Positions 1-11,715 of a stretch of 64,000 bases of DNA are shown here, piece by piece. The position numbers and the translations under genes are program-made. Numbering within the stretch: the first letter of the stretch is position 1; each line of letters starts with the position of its first letter. The notes beneath the pieces were generated by a model. It was given only the letters and a program-made list of their open reading frames with translations. It did no database searches and was not told where the DNA came from. The DNA comes from Candidatus Heimdallarchaeota archaeon (lineage in GTDB: Archaea; Asgardarchaeota; Heimdallarchaeia; Heimdallarchaeales; Heimdallarchaeaceae): contig JABCTC010000012.1 in NCBI GenBank assembly GCA_018238545.1, positions 26,470 through 90,469 of the forward strand, written 5' to 3'.

Positions 1-1
1 A

Positions 2-503
2 TGGTCAGCAGATAGTTTTACACATAAAGAGGATCTTGATAATATAGTCTATATTCAGAAAGTCAAAGAACTAGAAAATGGAATTAATGTAACTAATGTC
101 AGAAATTTCGATTCAAGTAAAGATTTGGATAAATGGCTATCAATTGTTAAAAAACTTGATAATCGAACTGATGAGCAATTAGAACGAATCAAAGGTGAAA
201 TTAAAGATGAAAATGTCATTGCTCATCTAGTTATCGAAGATAATGATGAAATTGTTGGGACAGTATTAGTTTTCAGAAATCCTATCAAGAAGGAATCTGC
301 TAATCTTGCCGCCCCCCTATGCTACGGAAGAGAAATATTTCAATCAGTTACTTGCTAAAGCTTCTACCATAGCTTTGGAAAATGGTGTAGAGGAATTTAT
401 AATTTGGCTCTTTGGTGAAAGGTTATCTTTGAAGGATTATGTTGAAGCTGCTTCCTTTAAATTTGGTAAACCTGCATTCTCTCGTTATGAGCTAGATCTC
501 TAA
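2..503 (+). CDS. GNAT-like acetyltransferase, 5'-partial and frameshifted
   Basis: The reading frame is open from the first bases of the window, so the true start lies outside it. It runs in one frame to about 311 and continues one frame over to the stop at 503. Dropping one C from the C6 run at 312-317 joins the halves as ...SANLAAPYATEEKYFNQLL. The strand pair EDNDEIVGTVLVFRNP followed by a helix FNQLLAKASTIALENGVEEF looks like the core of a GNAT N-acetyltransferase, but the usual RxxGxG acetyl-CoA loop is not evident. Substrate unknown. The frameshift may be a sequencing error in the homopolymer or a real lesion. Confidence 0.45.
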
Positions 504-801
504 TACTACTATCATACTAGCATCGCTTGAAAGCACTTCATTTGATTAAAACCAAGGGATATATGGGAGGGAGTTTAAGATTATTTTTCCTTAAATTTTC
601 AACCATTTTTTCAGTGTGTATTCCTTCACACAAGCACCATAATAAGTGTAACAATGTAGGGTTATTCGAGACACTAAGTAGTTAGTGGCTAGAAAGAACT
701 TCATTTAATATCTTAGAGTAGATTGGACGTAAGTTCAATCGCCCTAAACACCAAGTGTCACTTTTTAGAACTTTTTGACTCTAAAAATCTGTGAAGAAAG
801 C
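504..801. other. Intergenic region without a recognised gene
   Basis: About 300 bases between the convergent GNAT-like fragment and the helicase gene. No open frame of useful length, no convincing tRNA fold and no strong hairpin was found. It holds scattered T-rich tracts that could end transcription from either side. Confidence 0.5.
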
Positions 802-2409
802 TTACTCCTCTTCTCCTTCTTCTTTCACTTCTTCGCTTTCCTCATCCTTATCTTCGTCTCCCTTTCCCTTATCTTTGTCGATTAACTTCTGATAATCCTT
901 TATTTTTCCTTCTTCACTAGTCTCCTCTAAAACAAGTACATATTCTATACATCCTCTTGCTCTCTCTCTACGTTGGATCATATCGTCTATATTAGTGGTA
1001 ATGTCAAGGTGGATGACAACATCAGCTGCCTCTAAATTTAGTCCTCTCCCCCCTAAAGGAGTAAAAATTAAAACATTAACATTACCTTCGTCAAAATTCT
1101 TCAGAACAATTCTTCTAGTGTCTTCAGTTGTTTTGCCTGACAAATACTTAACTTCAGGAAAACCGAGATTATTGAGGAGCCTATTAAGATAACTTCCTAA
1201 TGCTAGATAACGAGTGAAAAGTAGAACTTGTGCTCCTCTGAATAAATGCTCATGAATGATGTCTATCGCCGTATAGACTTTTGGTTGTACCAGAGCTCGT
1301 GTTACTTTCTCTTCAGGATTTTCGTATTTAGGCAAATCAACTCTGTAAGTTATGAGTTCCTTACTTGGTTCATGAATACTTCTAAAAATCTCCTTGTTTT
1401 CTTCCAATTCTATATATTTCAGGAATTCTCCTGGTGTAGATTCTAACAATAATAATCTAGCGTGACTTAGTTTGAATAATCTTCTAAAAGCAAGTATTAG
1501 TTTAGTCTTAGCTTCTTCATCCTTTACTTGATATTTATTTAATCTTGCTGGGAAATTCTTTAACCTTTCAAGACGTTCCAAAACTCCACTATATGAAAGT
1601 TTGATGATTTCTAAACGTGATAGGTTTGCATCCAGATGTTTTTGAATAATCTCTATTGGTTTGGTTAACTGTATTGATATTTGCTTATCTATTTTTATAT
1701 AATCTTCCCTTCTGATCTTATGAATTTTAGTGACAGTTTCATAGGGTGATAGATCAAGCCTCTGCATCAAAGCTGTATTCTTCCCCAATAATTTGAGAAC
1801 GGCTTTAGCACGTTGCCCGTCTCTTGTTCCGGTCATCGCCAATATGGGAAAAGCAAACCCCTTTTCTCTGAATTTAAATAATCCGTCAAAATACTTACTT
1901 AGACGAAATCCTGCCATATCTCTTGCCAAAACATCAGTTGCTTCATCTATAACACACATAGTAATATTTTCCAAGATATTGACTCTTAGTTTAGTTTTCA
2001 TCTCATAATAGTCATTCATTAATGATGTAATTGGCGCAAAAATAGCTGTTGAAGCTTCATACATCTTACTTTTTTGTCTTAAGCTGATACCTTTACCGCT
2101 GGGATCATAGAAATAGCCTAGCTTATCAATAAACCCAAACTTCTTCCCCATCTCTAGTGCTTGACGGCATCTGAGTCCTGCTGCCTCTCTTGCAGAAGTG
2201 AATAGAAACTTTGCATTAGGGTTATTTTGTCTGATTGCAAGAAATGATAGCAATGCAATGATTGTCTTTCCTGTACCATAGGGGTAATTTAGAAGAATAG
2301 AACCTTCAGAGAGTTTCTCCAGAATCTCGCTGACAGCACTTAACTGGTAATCTCTGTGTTCAATTGTTAATCCTTCCAAACTTTCTACAAAATCTGTTGG
2401 TAACTCCAT
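802..2409 (-). CDS. Superfamily 2 DEAD/DEAH-type helicase
   Basis: ATP-dependent nucleic-acid translocase or helicase. A Q-like motif HRDYQLSAV is followed by Walker A YPYGTGKT, motif II IDEATD and motif III MTGTR. Then comes a helical insertion of roughly 150 residues between the RecA domains, and a C-terminal RecA domain with LLFTRY, PLGGRGLNLEAADVVIHLD and motif VI QRRERARG. The insertion and the QRR start of motif VI recall the Hef/FANCM and RIG-I group, but the arginine pattern departs from QRRGRTGR. The tail is very acidic (Glu/Asp/Lys). ATG at 2409 is preferred over the TTG nine bases upstream, because a TATA-like AGATATAAG lies about 24 bases before it. Substrate unknown. Confidence 0.8.
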   Translation of the reverse strand: MELPTDFVESLEGLTIEHRDYQLSAVSEILEKLSEGSILLNYPYGTGKTIIALLSFLAIRQNNPNAKFLFTSAREAAGLRCRQALEMGKKFGFIDKLGYFYDPSGKGISLRQKSKMYEASTAIFAPITSLMNDYYEMKTKLRVNILENITMCVIDEATDVLARDMAGFRLSKYFDGLFKFREKGFAFPILAMTGTRDGQRAKAVLKLLGKNTALMQRLDLSPYETVTKIHKIRREDYIKIDKQISIQLTKPIEIIQKHLDANLSRLEIIKLSYSGVLERLERLKNFPARLNKYQVKDEEAKTKLILAFRRLFKLSHARLLLLESTPGEFLKYIELEENKEIFRSIHEPSKELITYRVDLPKYENPEEKVTRALVQPKVYTAIDIIHEHLFRGAQVLLFTRYLALGSYLNRLLNNLGFPEVKYLSGKTTEDTRRIVLKNFDEGNVNVLIFTPLGGRGLNLEAADVVIHLDITTNIDDMIQRRERARGCIEYVLVLEETSEEGKIKDYQKLIDKDKGKGDEDKDEESEEVKEEGEEE

Positions 2410-2534
2410 TTCAGCCAATCAACCCTTTCTTATATCTCCAAACAAGTTCATATTTTTAAACATTGTACTTCTTTCGGATTTCGCTATTAACAATTAACAG
2501 AATGAGTATTACACATCATAAAATCTAATAGAGT

Positions 2535-3194
2535 TTAAACTTCGTAACACAACCCAAAATCGTAAAATATTTCTCTTAAAAGCAGGAGATCTAATCCATA
2601 CTCTAGAGAAAGTTCGATTACTTTGAAGCCTTCTAATCGTTTCCTTATAAGATCAGCTATATTTTCAATAGTTTTTGTCTTGTATCTAACAGCTGTTACA
2701 TTGACTCCAGAATTCCTGATATGTTTGTTAAGTTGTTTTGGTGTGATACCAAGAAAGATTGAGATTGATTCATTGTCATAACCCTTGTTCTTCATTTGAA
2801 TATATCTGGCAATAAGAATGGTGTCTCTGTCCTTTTTCTTTAACAATAAACCCTTTTCTTCTAGCACTTTGCGAACAGTATAATCGGTTAGCTCTAAAGC
2901 CTCAGCAATTTCCTTTTTATCTTTACCTTTATTGAAAAGTTCAACGACTTCTTCATGTTTAAGCTTGTGATAATCAGCTATAGTTCTTGTTTCAATTTGG
3001 TTTTTCTTTAAAACCTTGGAGACTGTGTGCCTGTTTAACTCTAATTCTTCAGCAATCTGATAAGTTGATTTTCCTCCGTCATATAATTCTACAATCGAAA
3101 TATCCCTTACTGACATTTCATGGTTTACAGAGAATCCTGAACCTACATCTTCTGAAGAATTATACATTTCAGTTTGTTCATCTCTGTTAGTCAT
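2535..3194 (-). CDS. Tandem helix-turn-helix DNA-binding protein
   Basis: A probable DNA-binding regulator of about 219 residues built mostly from repeated helix-turn-helix units. Unit 1 is around STYQIAEELELNRHTVSKVL, unit 2 around KKEIAEALELTDYTVRKVL, unit 3 around NESISIFLGITPKQLNKHI and a weaker unit 4 near the C-terminus around VIELSLEYGLDLLLLREIF. The spacing is roughly 40-45 residues. The units resemble Sigma-70 region 4 / resolvase-type HTHs. ATG 3194 is chosen because AGTGAT lies four bases upstream; an in-frame GTG at 3203 is less likely. No ligand-binding domain is visible. Targets are unknown. Confidence 0.7.
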   Translation of the reverse strand: MTNRDEQTEMYNSSEDVGSGFSVNHEMSVRDISIVELYDGGKSTYQIAEELELNRHTVSKVLKKNQIETRTIADYHKLKHEEVVELFNKGKDKKEIAEALELTDYTVRKVLEEKGLLLKKKDRDTILIARYIQMKNKGYDNESISIFLGITPKQLNKHIRNSGVNVTAVRYKTKTIENIADLIRKRLEGFKVIELSLEYGLDLLLLREIFYDFGLCYEV

Positions 3195-3375
3195 CAGTAT
3201 CACTTTTGCTGCTCGTTTCCACTATGAATAAATTCCTTCTTAAAAGAAAATTGTCATCATCTTTAAAATATCTTTCTAATCAATTTCGATTATTGGAATA
3301 GATTTTCAAGAAGAATGGAGCTTCCTTTCTTCTAATTATGGTTATGTTTTAAGTTCTTATAAGTTTGGAGCAAAC

Positions 3376-3383
3376 TATTTAAA
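3376..3383 (+). promoter_or_regulatory. TATA box of the MFS carrier gene
   Basis: TATTTAAA is centred about 25 bases before ATG 3405, the distance expected between an archaeal TATA box and the transcription start. This implies a leaderless mRNA and supports ATG 3405 over the upstream TTG 3390. Confidence 0.6.
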
Positions 3384-3404
3384 CAATAATTGATTGAGTA
3401 TTTT

Positions 3405-4862
3405 ATGTCATTTAAAAGCAAATTTAGAGACGCACAAGACGGTAAACGTTTTTCGTATCTATTCACAGCGATTATCGGCTTGGGTTTTTTCACAACAGCT
3501 ATAACATGGGTGATATATAATGTATATATCCCAACTTACCTTAAGAGCTACTTAAGAGAAGTGTGGGGAACAGTACCTCTTGAAACCTTTATCATTGGTT
3601 CAATAATGGTTCTAGATAATGTAATAGCGGTACTAATCCAACCTTGGATTGGAAATATCAGCGATAAAACTTGGAAAAGATATGGTCCTAACAAAAAAGG
3701 TCGTAGAATGCCTTTCATAATAATAGGAGTGCCATTAGCAGCTGTATTCTTCGTTTTAGTAGGTATATTTGGCTATGATTTATTTTCAGCTAGCTCAGAT
3801 TCCTTTTTCTTAGGTTTTATACTTCTTCTCCTTGTTATAGGAGGTTTTAATATCAGCATGGCTCTCTACAGATCTCCTGTAGTTTCTTTAATGCCAGATA
3901 TAATACCAAAAGAGTTTCGAAGTCGAGGAAATGGTTTTATTAACCTACTTGGAGGTATTGGTGCTTTAGTAGGCTTGTTTGCATTTCCGATGATAGAAAA
4001 GATTAACACATTTTGGGCATACATTTTTGTCTCAGCTATCTTGATTATTTGTCTTATAATTTTATACTTCACTATTAAAGAACCTGAAGTACTGAAAGAC
4101 GTTGAGAAGAAAGAGAAAGTAAAAGTTATTCCAACACTTAGAGAAATTTTCAAGCGAGAAGATAAGAGTCTAGTATTTATTCTATTCGCAATTTTCGCTT
4201 GGTTCTTTGGATACAATGTAGTTGAAACATTCTTCTCTAATTATGGAGAAGATGTTCTTCTGATGGCTAAAGGTGATATCAGTATGATATTTGGTGTAAT
4301 GGCCTTAACCTTTATTATTTTTGCTTTTCCAGCAGGATTGATTGCCAAGAAGATAGGTAGAAAACAATGTATCTTAGCAGGTCTTGGAATATTTGTAGTG
4401 TTTCTAGGCATTGCAACCGTTTTCTCTTTAGCTAATTTTCCAGCTTTGGCTGTTAGAACAATCTTTATTGGTATGGACATACCCTACTTGGCACTTTTGT
4501 ATGCGGGTTGCTTCTTCTTTATGGGTATTGGCTGGGCACTCATTAATATCAATAGCATCGTAATTGTATGGGAATTATCCGGAAAAGATAAAATTGGTAT
4601 GGGAACAGGGATTTATTACTTCTTCTCAGCAGCTGCAGCTATTACCGGACCAGTAATTATTGGTGGAATATTAGATCTAATAAACTTTGGATTGGATCTT
4701 GGAGAAGGTGAGCAATACAAATATCTTTTCCTTTTTGCTGTAATTTTCTTCTTAATCGCAGGGATTTTAACATTCTTTGTTAAGGAAACTGGTGTTGAAG
4801 GAGAATCAGGAGATCTTCCACCCGAAGGAAAACCTGAAAAAATTGAACCCATAGCAGAGTAA
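3405..4862 (+). CDS. MFS transporter, SLC45/GPH sugar-carrier-like
   Basis: Polytopic inner-membrane carrier of about 485 residues with roughly 12 hydrophobic segments. The sequence NISDKTWKRYGPNKKGRRMP between helices 2 and 3 is the D-K-x-x-x-R-x-G-R-R-x-P signature of glycoside-cation symporter/SLC45-like MFS proteins. PAGLIAKKIGRKQC is the matching loop of the second half. Substrate cannot be told from sequence, but sugars are the usual cargo of the family. The gene stands alone with its own TATA box and is followed by a pyrimidine-rich terminator. The C-terminal tail is short, acidic and soluble. Confidence 0.8.
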   Translation: MSFKSKFRDAQDGKRFSYLFTAIIGLGFFTTAITWVIYNVYIPTYLKSYLREVWGTVPLETFIIGSIMVLDNVIAVLIQPWIGNISDKTWKRYGPNKKGRRMPFIIIGVPLAAVFFVLVGIFGYDLFSASSDSFFLGFILLLLVIGGFNISMALYRSPVVSLMPDIIPKEFRSRGNGFINLLGGIGALVGLFAFPMIEKINTFWAYIFVSAILIICLIILYFTIKEPEVLKDVEKKEKVKVIPTLREIFKREDKSLVFILFAIFAWFFGYNVVETFFSNYGEDVLLMAKGDISMIFGVMALTFIIFAFPAGLIAKKIGRKQCILAGLGIFVVFLGIATVFSLANFPALAVRTIFIGMDIPYLALLYAGCFFFMGIGWALININSIVIVWELSGKDKIGMGTGIYYFFSAAAAITGPVIIGGILDLINFGLDLGEGEQYKYLFLFAVIFFLIAGILTFFVKETGVEGESGDLPPEGKPEKIEPIAE

Positions 4863-4869
4863 GTTCACT

Positions 4870-4906
4870 CCTCTTTTTTCCCTTTTTCCCTTTTTCTCTT
4901 TTTCTG
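4870..4906 (+). terminator. Pyrimidine-rich terminator
   Basis: Repeated C3T5-like blocks form a long T-rich tract just after the carrier gene stop. Archaeal RNA polymerase terminates at such oligo-T runs without a hairpin. Confidence 0.5.
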
Positions 4907-4973
4907 CTTCTACAACATCTTTAAATTGTTGGTTATACATTTTACAACATAGATACGATTATTGGTGAGTTTC

Positions 4974-7955
4974 TTGACAACCTTTACAGATGATGAGAGC
5001 TTCTTCATGGAATATAAACCTAAATTCAAGGTTTTTCATGAATTAATGGCTGTAAGAATGAGTAATGTTTTACTCGTTTCCAGTATTTACGATAGTTTTA
5101 TGCTTGAAGAGGATGGTCGCCTCTCTGATCAAATTTATGAGGAATTTCACAATCTTAACCTACGTACTTTACCTAGGATAACAAGAGTTTCCTCTGCAAA
5201 AGAAGCTTTAGCCCTCTTACATGAAAGGTCTTTTGATTTGGTTATAACTATGCGAAGACTTGGTGATATGGATGTGTTTTCTTTTGGAAGAAGTGTAAAG
5301 GAAATCAAAGATATACCTGTAGTTTTGCTCTTAAATAGCGTTGTTGAAATTAAATATATCCCGGAAATTTCCAAACGTGAAGGGATTGATCGCACTTTTG
5401 TTTGGAATGGTGATTCTAAAATATTTGTTGCAATTATTAAACATCTTGAAGATAAGATAAATGCTGAATACGATACGAAAGCTGGCAAAGTTAAAGTTTT
5501 CATATTTGTCGAAGATTCAATTCGTTCCTATTCCTTACTTCTACCTGAAATGTATGGTGAAATTATGCGTCAAACGCATCATCTGATTACAGAGGGTACC
5601 AACGACTTTCAAGATTTACTAAAAATGAGAATCAGACCCAAGATTCTTCTTGCTGAGACTTATGAGGAGGCAATGAAACTCTACATGAAGTATAAACGTA
5701 GCACATTAGGTATCGTTAGTGATATTGAATTCCCACGCAATAATATTTTAGACAAAACTGCTGGTTTTTCATTTGCTAAGAAGGTTAAAGAAGATTATCC
5801 TAACATGCCAATGATTTTACAATCATCGAAGGAAAAACATCGAGAAAGGGCAAATAAAAAAGGCATTTTCTTTCTATATAAGAGGTCACATACCATGCTT
5901 TCGGATTTGCGAAAATGGTTGCTTGATAGGGTAGGTTTCGGTGACTTCGTTTTTCGAGATGCCAGCGGTAATGAGATAGGAAGAGCAAGTGATATAATCA
6001 ACTTTTACAAAGAAATTGAGCAAGTCCCATTTGAATCTCTTGCTTATCATGGTCAGAGTGATTATTTCTCAAATTGGTTGAGTGCGAGAGGAGAATTTGA
6101 GATAGCTGAGAAATTACGTCCACGAAAGGTTTCTGAATTCGAAGGAGAAGAACTTAGGGAGTTCTTGCTTTCTACTATAAAAGAAGTAGTGATTGAGAAA
6201 ACAAGAGGGATTGTTAATGATTTCAATAGAGAAAATTACCATTCAGAAATTTTATTTTTAAGACTACGTCCTGGCTCCCTTGGTGGTAAAGGAAGAGGTT
6301 TAGCTTTTCTTATGTTCCTGATTAATTCTCTGTTGTTCCAAAAAGAATTTAAAAATATTTCAATTGAAATCCCTCAGACTATTGTAATTGGAACTGACGA
6401 ATACGACCGTTTTATGGAAGATAACAATCTTCTCAATTTTGCATTGTCTGGTGTATCAGATCAGCAGATAAAAGAGAAATTCGCAAAATCAAAACTCTCT
6501 AAGAGTATTAAATCTGACCTGAAATTTCTTTTGAAGGATATCGATGGACCTATTGCAGTAAGGTCTTCAAGCTTATTGGAAGATTCTGCTTTCCAACCCT
6601 TTGCAGGAATCTTCAATACATATATGATTCCTAATAATTCTAGTAGTGAAAATGAAAGATTGAATCAATTATGTACTGCTATCAAATTAGTATATGCTTC
6701 TCAGTTTTTATCTCTAGCTATGTCTTATGCAGAGACAATTAATCAGACAATTGAAGAATCAAAAATGGCTGTCGTTATCCAGCAAGTAGTAGGAAAAGAG
6801 CACAACAACCGGTTATATCCCGATTTTTCAGGTACTGCTTCTTCCTATAATTATTACCCATTTGGTGAATATATGCGACCTGAAGACAGAATAGCTCATG
6901 TCGCATTGGGTCTTGGAAAAACAATTGTTGATGGTGAATCTGCCTTAAGATTCTGCCCTAAATATCCTGAGATGAATTTTTATTCAACTCCAGAAATTCT
7001 CCTTAAACAGAGTCAAAGATATTACTATGCAGTAGACTTGATAAGAGAAAAATTTGATATTCTAGACGATGCTCCTTATCTTGTTAGACTTAATCTATCT
7101 GATGCAATAGATGATGGAACCCTAATCAAAATCGCAGATACCTATGATTTCAATTCAGAGACGTTGAATTCAGGCTTTTTCGGGGAAGGTTCTCCCGTAA
7201 TCACTTTCAATAATCAACTAAAATTTGAGACATTTCCTTTAGCCAAGCTTATTACTCGATTGTTGTCAGTAGGTGAGAAAGCATTTGGTAGTTCCATAGA
7301 AATTGAATATGCCTGCGATTTTGGCGAAAAAAAAGGTGATAGTGACACATTTTATATTTTACAAATAAGACCATTTTTACATCAAGAACTAATATCAAAA
7401 GAGGATTTTGAATCGGTGGAGTTGAAAAAGGTACTCGCATATTCCACTCATGTCTCTGGGAACCTAATAGTGAAAGACATAAAAGACATTATCTATGTTA
7501 AACCTGAAACTTTTGACAAAACAGCTACGCTTGAGATTGTTGAGGAAATTGACAAGTTAAATGCCAAAATGTTAGAAGAAAAACGTCCATATCTATTAAT
7601 GGGATTTGGTCGTTGGGGAACTGCTGATCGTTTTCTAGGGATTCCTGCGAAATGGAATAATATCAGTGGAGCAAAAACTATCATTGAAGCTACAACAGAT
7701 GATTTCACAGTAGATTTTTCTCAAGGAAGTCACTTCTTCCATAATCTTGTTACAGCAAATATAGGCTATTTACACATCAAACACAATTCAGAACAGCACA
7801 AGATTGATTGGGATTGGTTAGCTAGTAAAAAGAGCGTTAACGATTTAGAATATGTTCGTCACGTCAGAACTAAAAAACCATTGACGATTGCCATCGATGC
7901 CCAAAGGGGAGAAGGAATGATAATTAAACCTAATAAACAAAATAAAAAAAGATAA
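4974..7955 (+). CDS. Receiver-like / PEP-pyruvate-binding domain protein
   Basis: About 993 residues. The N-terminal third has two response-regulator-like folds. In the first, the phospho-acceptor Asp is replaced (LVITMRRLGDMD). The second keeps an Asp in GIVSDIEFP. The rest is an ATP-grasp PEP/pyruvate-binding domain of the PPDK/PEP-synthase type: LRPGSLGGKGRGLAF, GPIAVRSSSLLEDS, FAGIFNTY, MAVVIQQVVG and LGLGKTIVDGE. The swivelling phosphohistidine domain (GGxTSHxA) and the PEP barrel are not seen, so it is unlikely to be a normal PEP synthase. The start is uncertain. TTG 4974 sits five bases after GGTGA; TTG 4962, GTG 4965 and ATG 5007 are alternatives. Function unknown, perhaps signalling-linked phosphotransfer. 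Confidence 0.65.
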   Translation: MTTFTDDESFFMEYKPKFKVFHELMAVRMSNVLLVSSIYDSFMLEEDGRLSDQIYEEFHNLNLRTLPRITRVSSAKEALALLHERSFDLVITMRRLGDMDVFSFGRSVKEIKDIPVVLLLNSVVEIKYIPEISKREGIDRTFVWNGDSKIFVAIIKHLEDKINAEYDTKAGKVKVFIFVEDSIRSYSLLLPEMYGEIMRQTHHLITEGTNDFQDLLKMRIRPKILLAETYEEAMKLYMKYKRSTLGIVSDIEFPRNNILDKTAGFSFAKKVKEDYPNMPMILQSSKEKHRERANKKGIFFLYKRSHTMLSDLRKWLLDRVGFGDFVFRDASGNEIGRASDIINFYKEIEQVPFESLAYHGQSDYFSNWLSARGEFEIAEKLRPRKVSEFEGEELREFLLSTIKEVVIEKTRGIVNDFNRENYHSEILFLRLRPGSLGGKGRGLAFLMFLINSLLFQKEFKNISIEIPQTIVIGTDEYDRFMEDNNLLNFALSGVSDQQIKEKFAKSKLSKSIKSDLKFLLKDIDGPIAVRSSSLLEDSAFQPFAGIFNTYMIPNNSSSENERLNQLCTAIKLVYASQFLSLAMSYAETINQTIEESKMAVVIQQVVGKEHNNRLYPDFSGTASSYNYYPFGEYMRPEDRIAHVALGLGKTIVDGESALRFCPKYPEMNFYSTPEILLKQSQRYYYAVDLIREKFDILDDAPYLVRLNLSDAIDDGTLIKIADTYDFNSETLNSGFFGEGSPVITFNNQLKFETFPLAKLITRLLSVGEKAFGSSIEIEYACDFGEKKGDSDTFYILQIRPFLHQELISKEDFESVELKKVLAYSTHVSGNLIVKDIKDIIYVKPETFDKTATLEIVEEIDKLNAKMLEEKRPYLLMGFGRWGTADRFLGIPAKWNNISGAKTIIEATTDDFTVDFSQGSHFFHNLVTANIGYLHIKHNSEQHKIDWDWLASKKSVNDLEYVRHVRTKKPLTIAIDAQRGEGMIIKPNKQNKKR

Positions 7956-7959
7956 GAAT

Positions 7960-7985
7960 TTTCGACATAAAGTCGAAATAATTTT

Positions 7986-7987
<2 letters not shown>
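7960..7987. terminator. Shared hairpin terminator between convergent genes
   Basis: Perfect 7-bp stem TTTCGAC / GTCGAAA around a 5-base loop, followed on the plus strand by T6. The minus-strand side is followed by the complement of an A-rich tract, so it is U-rich too. It lies between the convergent PEP-binding gene and gdhA and could end both transcripts. Confidence 0.6.
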
Positions 7988-10889
<2,902 letters not shown>

Positions 10890-10950
10890 TGTTTTCAAGT
10901 GCAAAAAAAAGAAATAGAAAATCTCCTCTCCTCTAGTTTATTAATTTTGT

Positions 10951-11706
10951 TTAGTGGAATTCTTTTCTGAGAGCTTCTAGAATTCTATAGGAATCTGAGT
11001 AACTATCGTATTCTAGTACTTTCTCAAGCAAATTATTGAGAACAGGTTGAACTCTTACTGTAGCCATAGTAACTTTACTCTTGATTTCGTCAAGTTTCAA
11101 TCCATCAGGGGAGGAAGCAACAATTGACACTATCTCAGCTTCTGGGACATCAAGTAATCCTGCATCCATGAGATAAACAATAAGCTTGTTATCTTCTTTT
11201 GCTTGTGTTAGAATTGTTTGAGATTCGTTAATTTTTTGTTCCATGTCCTCGAGATCTTGTCTAGATTTCACTTCTAGATGGTTGTAAGCCTCTTCTTTGT
11301 TCTTTGCCGAGCTTGAAAGATGTTCTAGTTCTTGTTCCAGCCTGTTCTTTTCATTTTGTTGATTAGATATGCTAGCTTCAAGATCCTGTTTTTTGTTTCT
11401 CTTCTCTATCTCAGTTTCCTCTAACTCTCTTTTTTTACTTCTATTAATCTCAATTTCAGCAGAAACCGTTTCAATTGCTTGATTGGTTTGAATTATTTGT
11501 TGCTCCAAGTCTGCATTAACTTGTTTTAGATCTTCTAGATTCTTTTTGAGTGTATTAACATACTCAGGAATTGCTCTAATGTCCTCTACTACAGATTCTA
11601 ATGTTTGATTAGTGTTTGAAATAACTGAAGTGTTTCGAGAAGTTAATTCTTCTACATCACGTTTGATGTCGCCAATAATTGTTATCATTCTTTCTTCTTC
11701 TGCCAT
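10951..11706 (-). CDS. Coiled-coil protein with C-terminal winged helix (B)
   Basis: About 250 residues. The first two thirds are a long heptad-rich coiled coil (TSRNTSVISN through SRQDLEDMEQKINESQ). The last 75 residues look like a winged helix: AGLLDVPEAEIVSIVAS, LDEIKSKVTMATVRVQPVLNNLLEKVLEY. It has the same architecture as the gene just upstream, whose stop it nearly touches, so the two form an operon and possibly a heterodimer. ATG 11706 is chosen because AGGTG lies six bases upstream; the in-frame GTG at 11715 is part of that ribosome site. Function unknown. Options are a chromosome-structuring factor or a transcription regulator. Confidence 0.65.
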   Translation of the reverse strand: MAEEERMITIIGDIKRDVEELTSRNTSVISNTNQTLESVVEDIRAIPEYVNTLKKNLEDLKQVNADLEQQIIQTNQAIETVSAEIEINRSKKRELEETEIEKRNKKQDLEASISNQQNEKNRLEQELEHLSSSAKNKEEAYNHLEVKSRQDLEDMEQKINESQTILTQAKEDNKLIVYLMDAGLLDVPEAEIVSIVASSPDGLKLDEIKSKVTMATVRVQPVLNNLLEKVLEYDSYSDSYRILEALRKEFH

Positions 11707-11715
11707 ATCATTCAC

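Noticed and set aside
715..755. tRNA-like 3' end (GTTCAATC followed by ACACCA)
   Set aside because: The T-arm cannot be paired around the TTCAATC loop, and no matching D-arm, anticodon arm or acceptor stem was found upstream.
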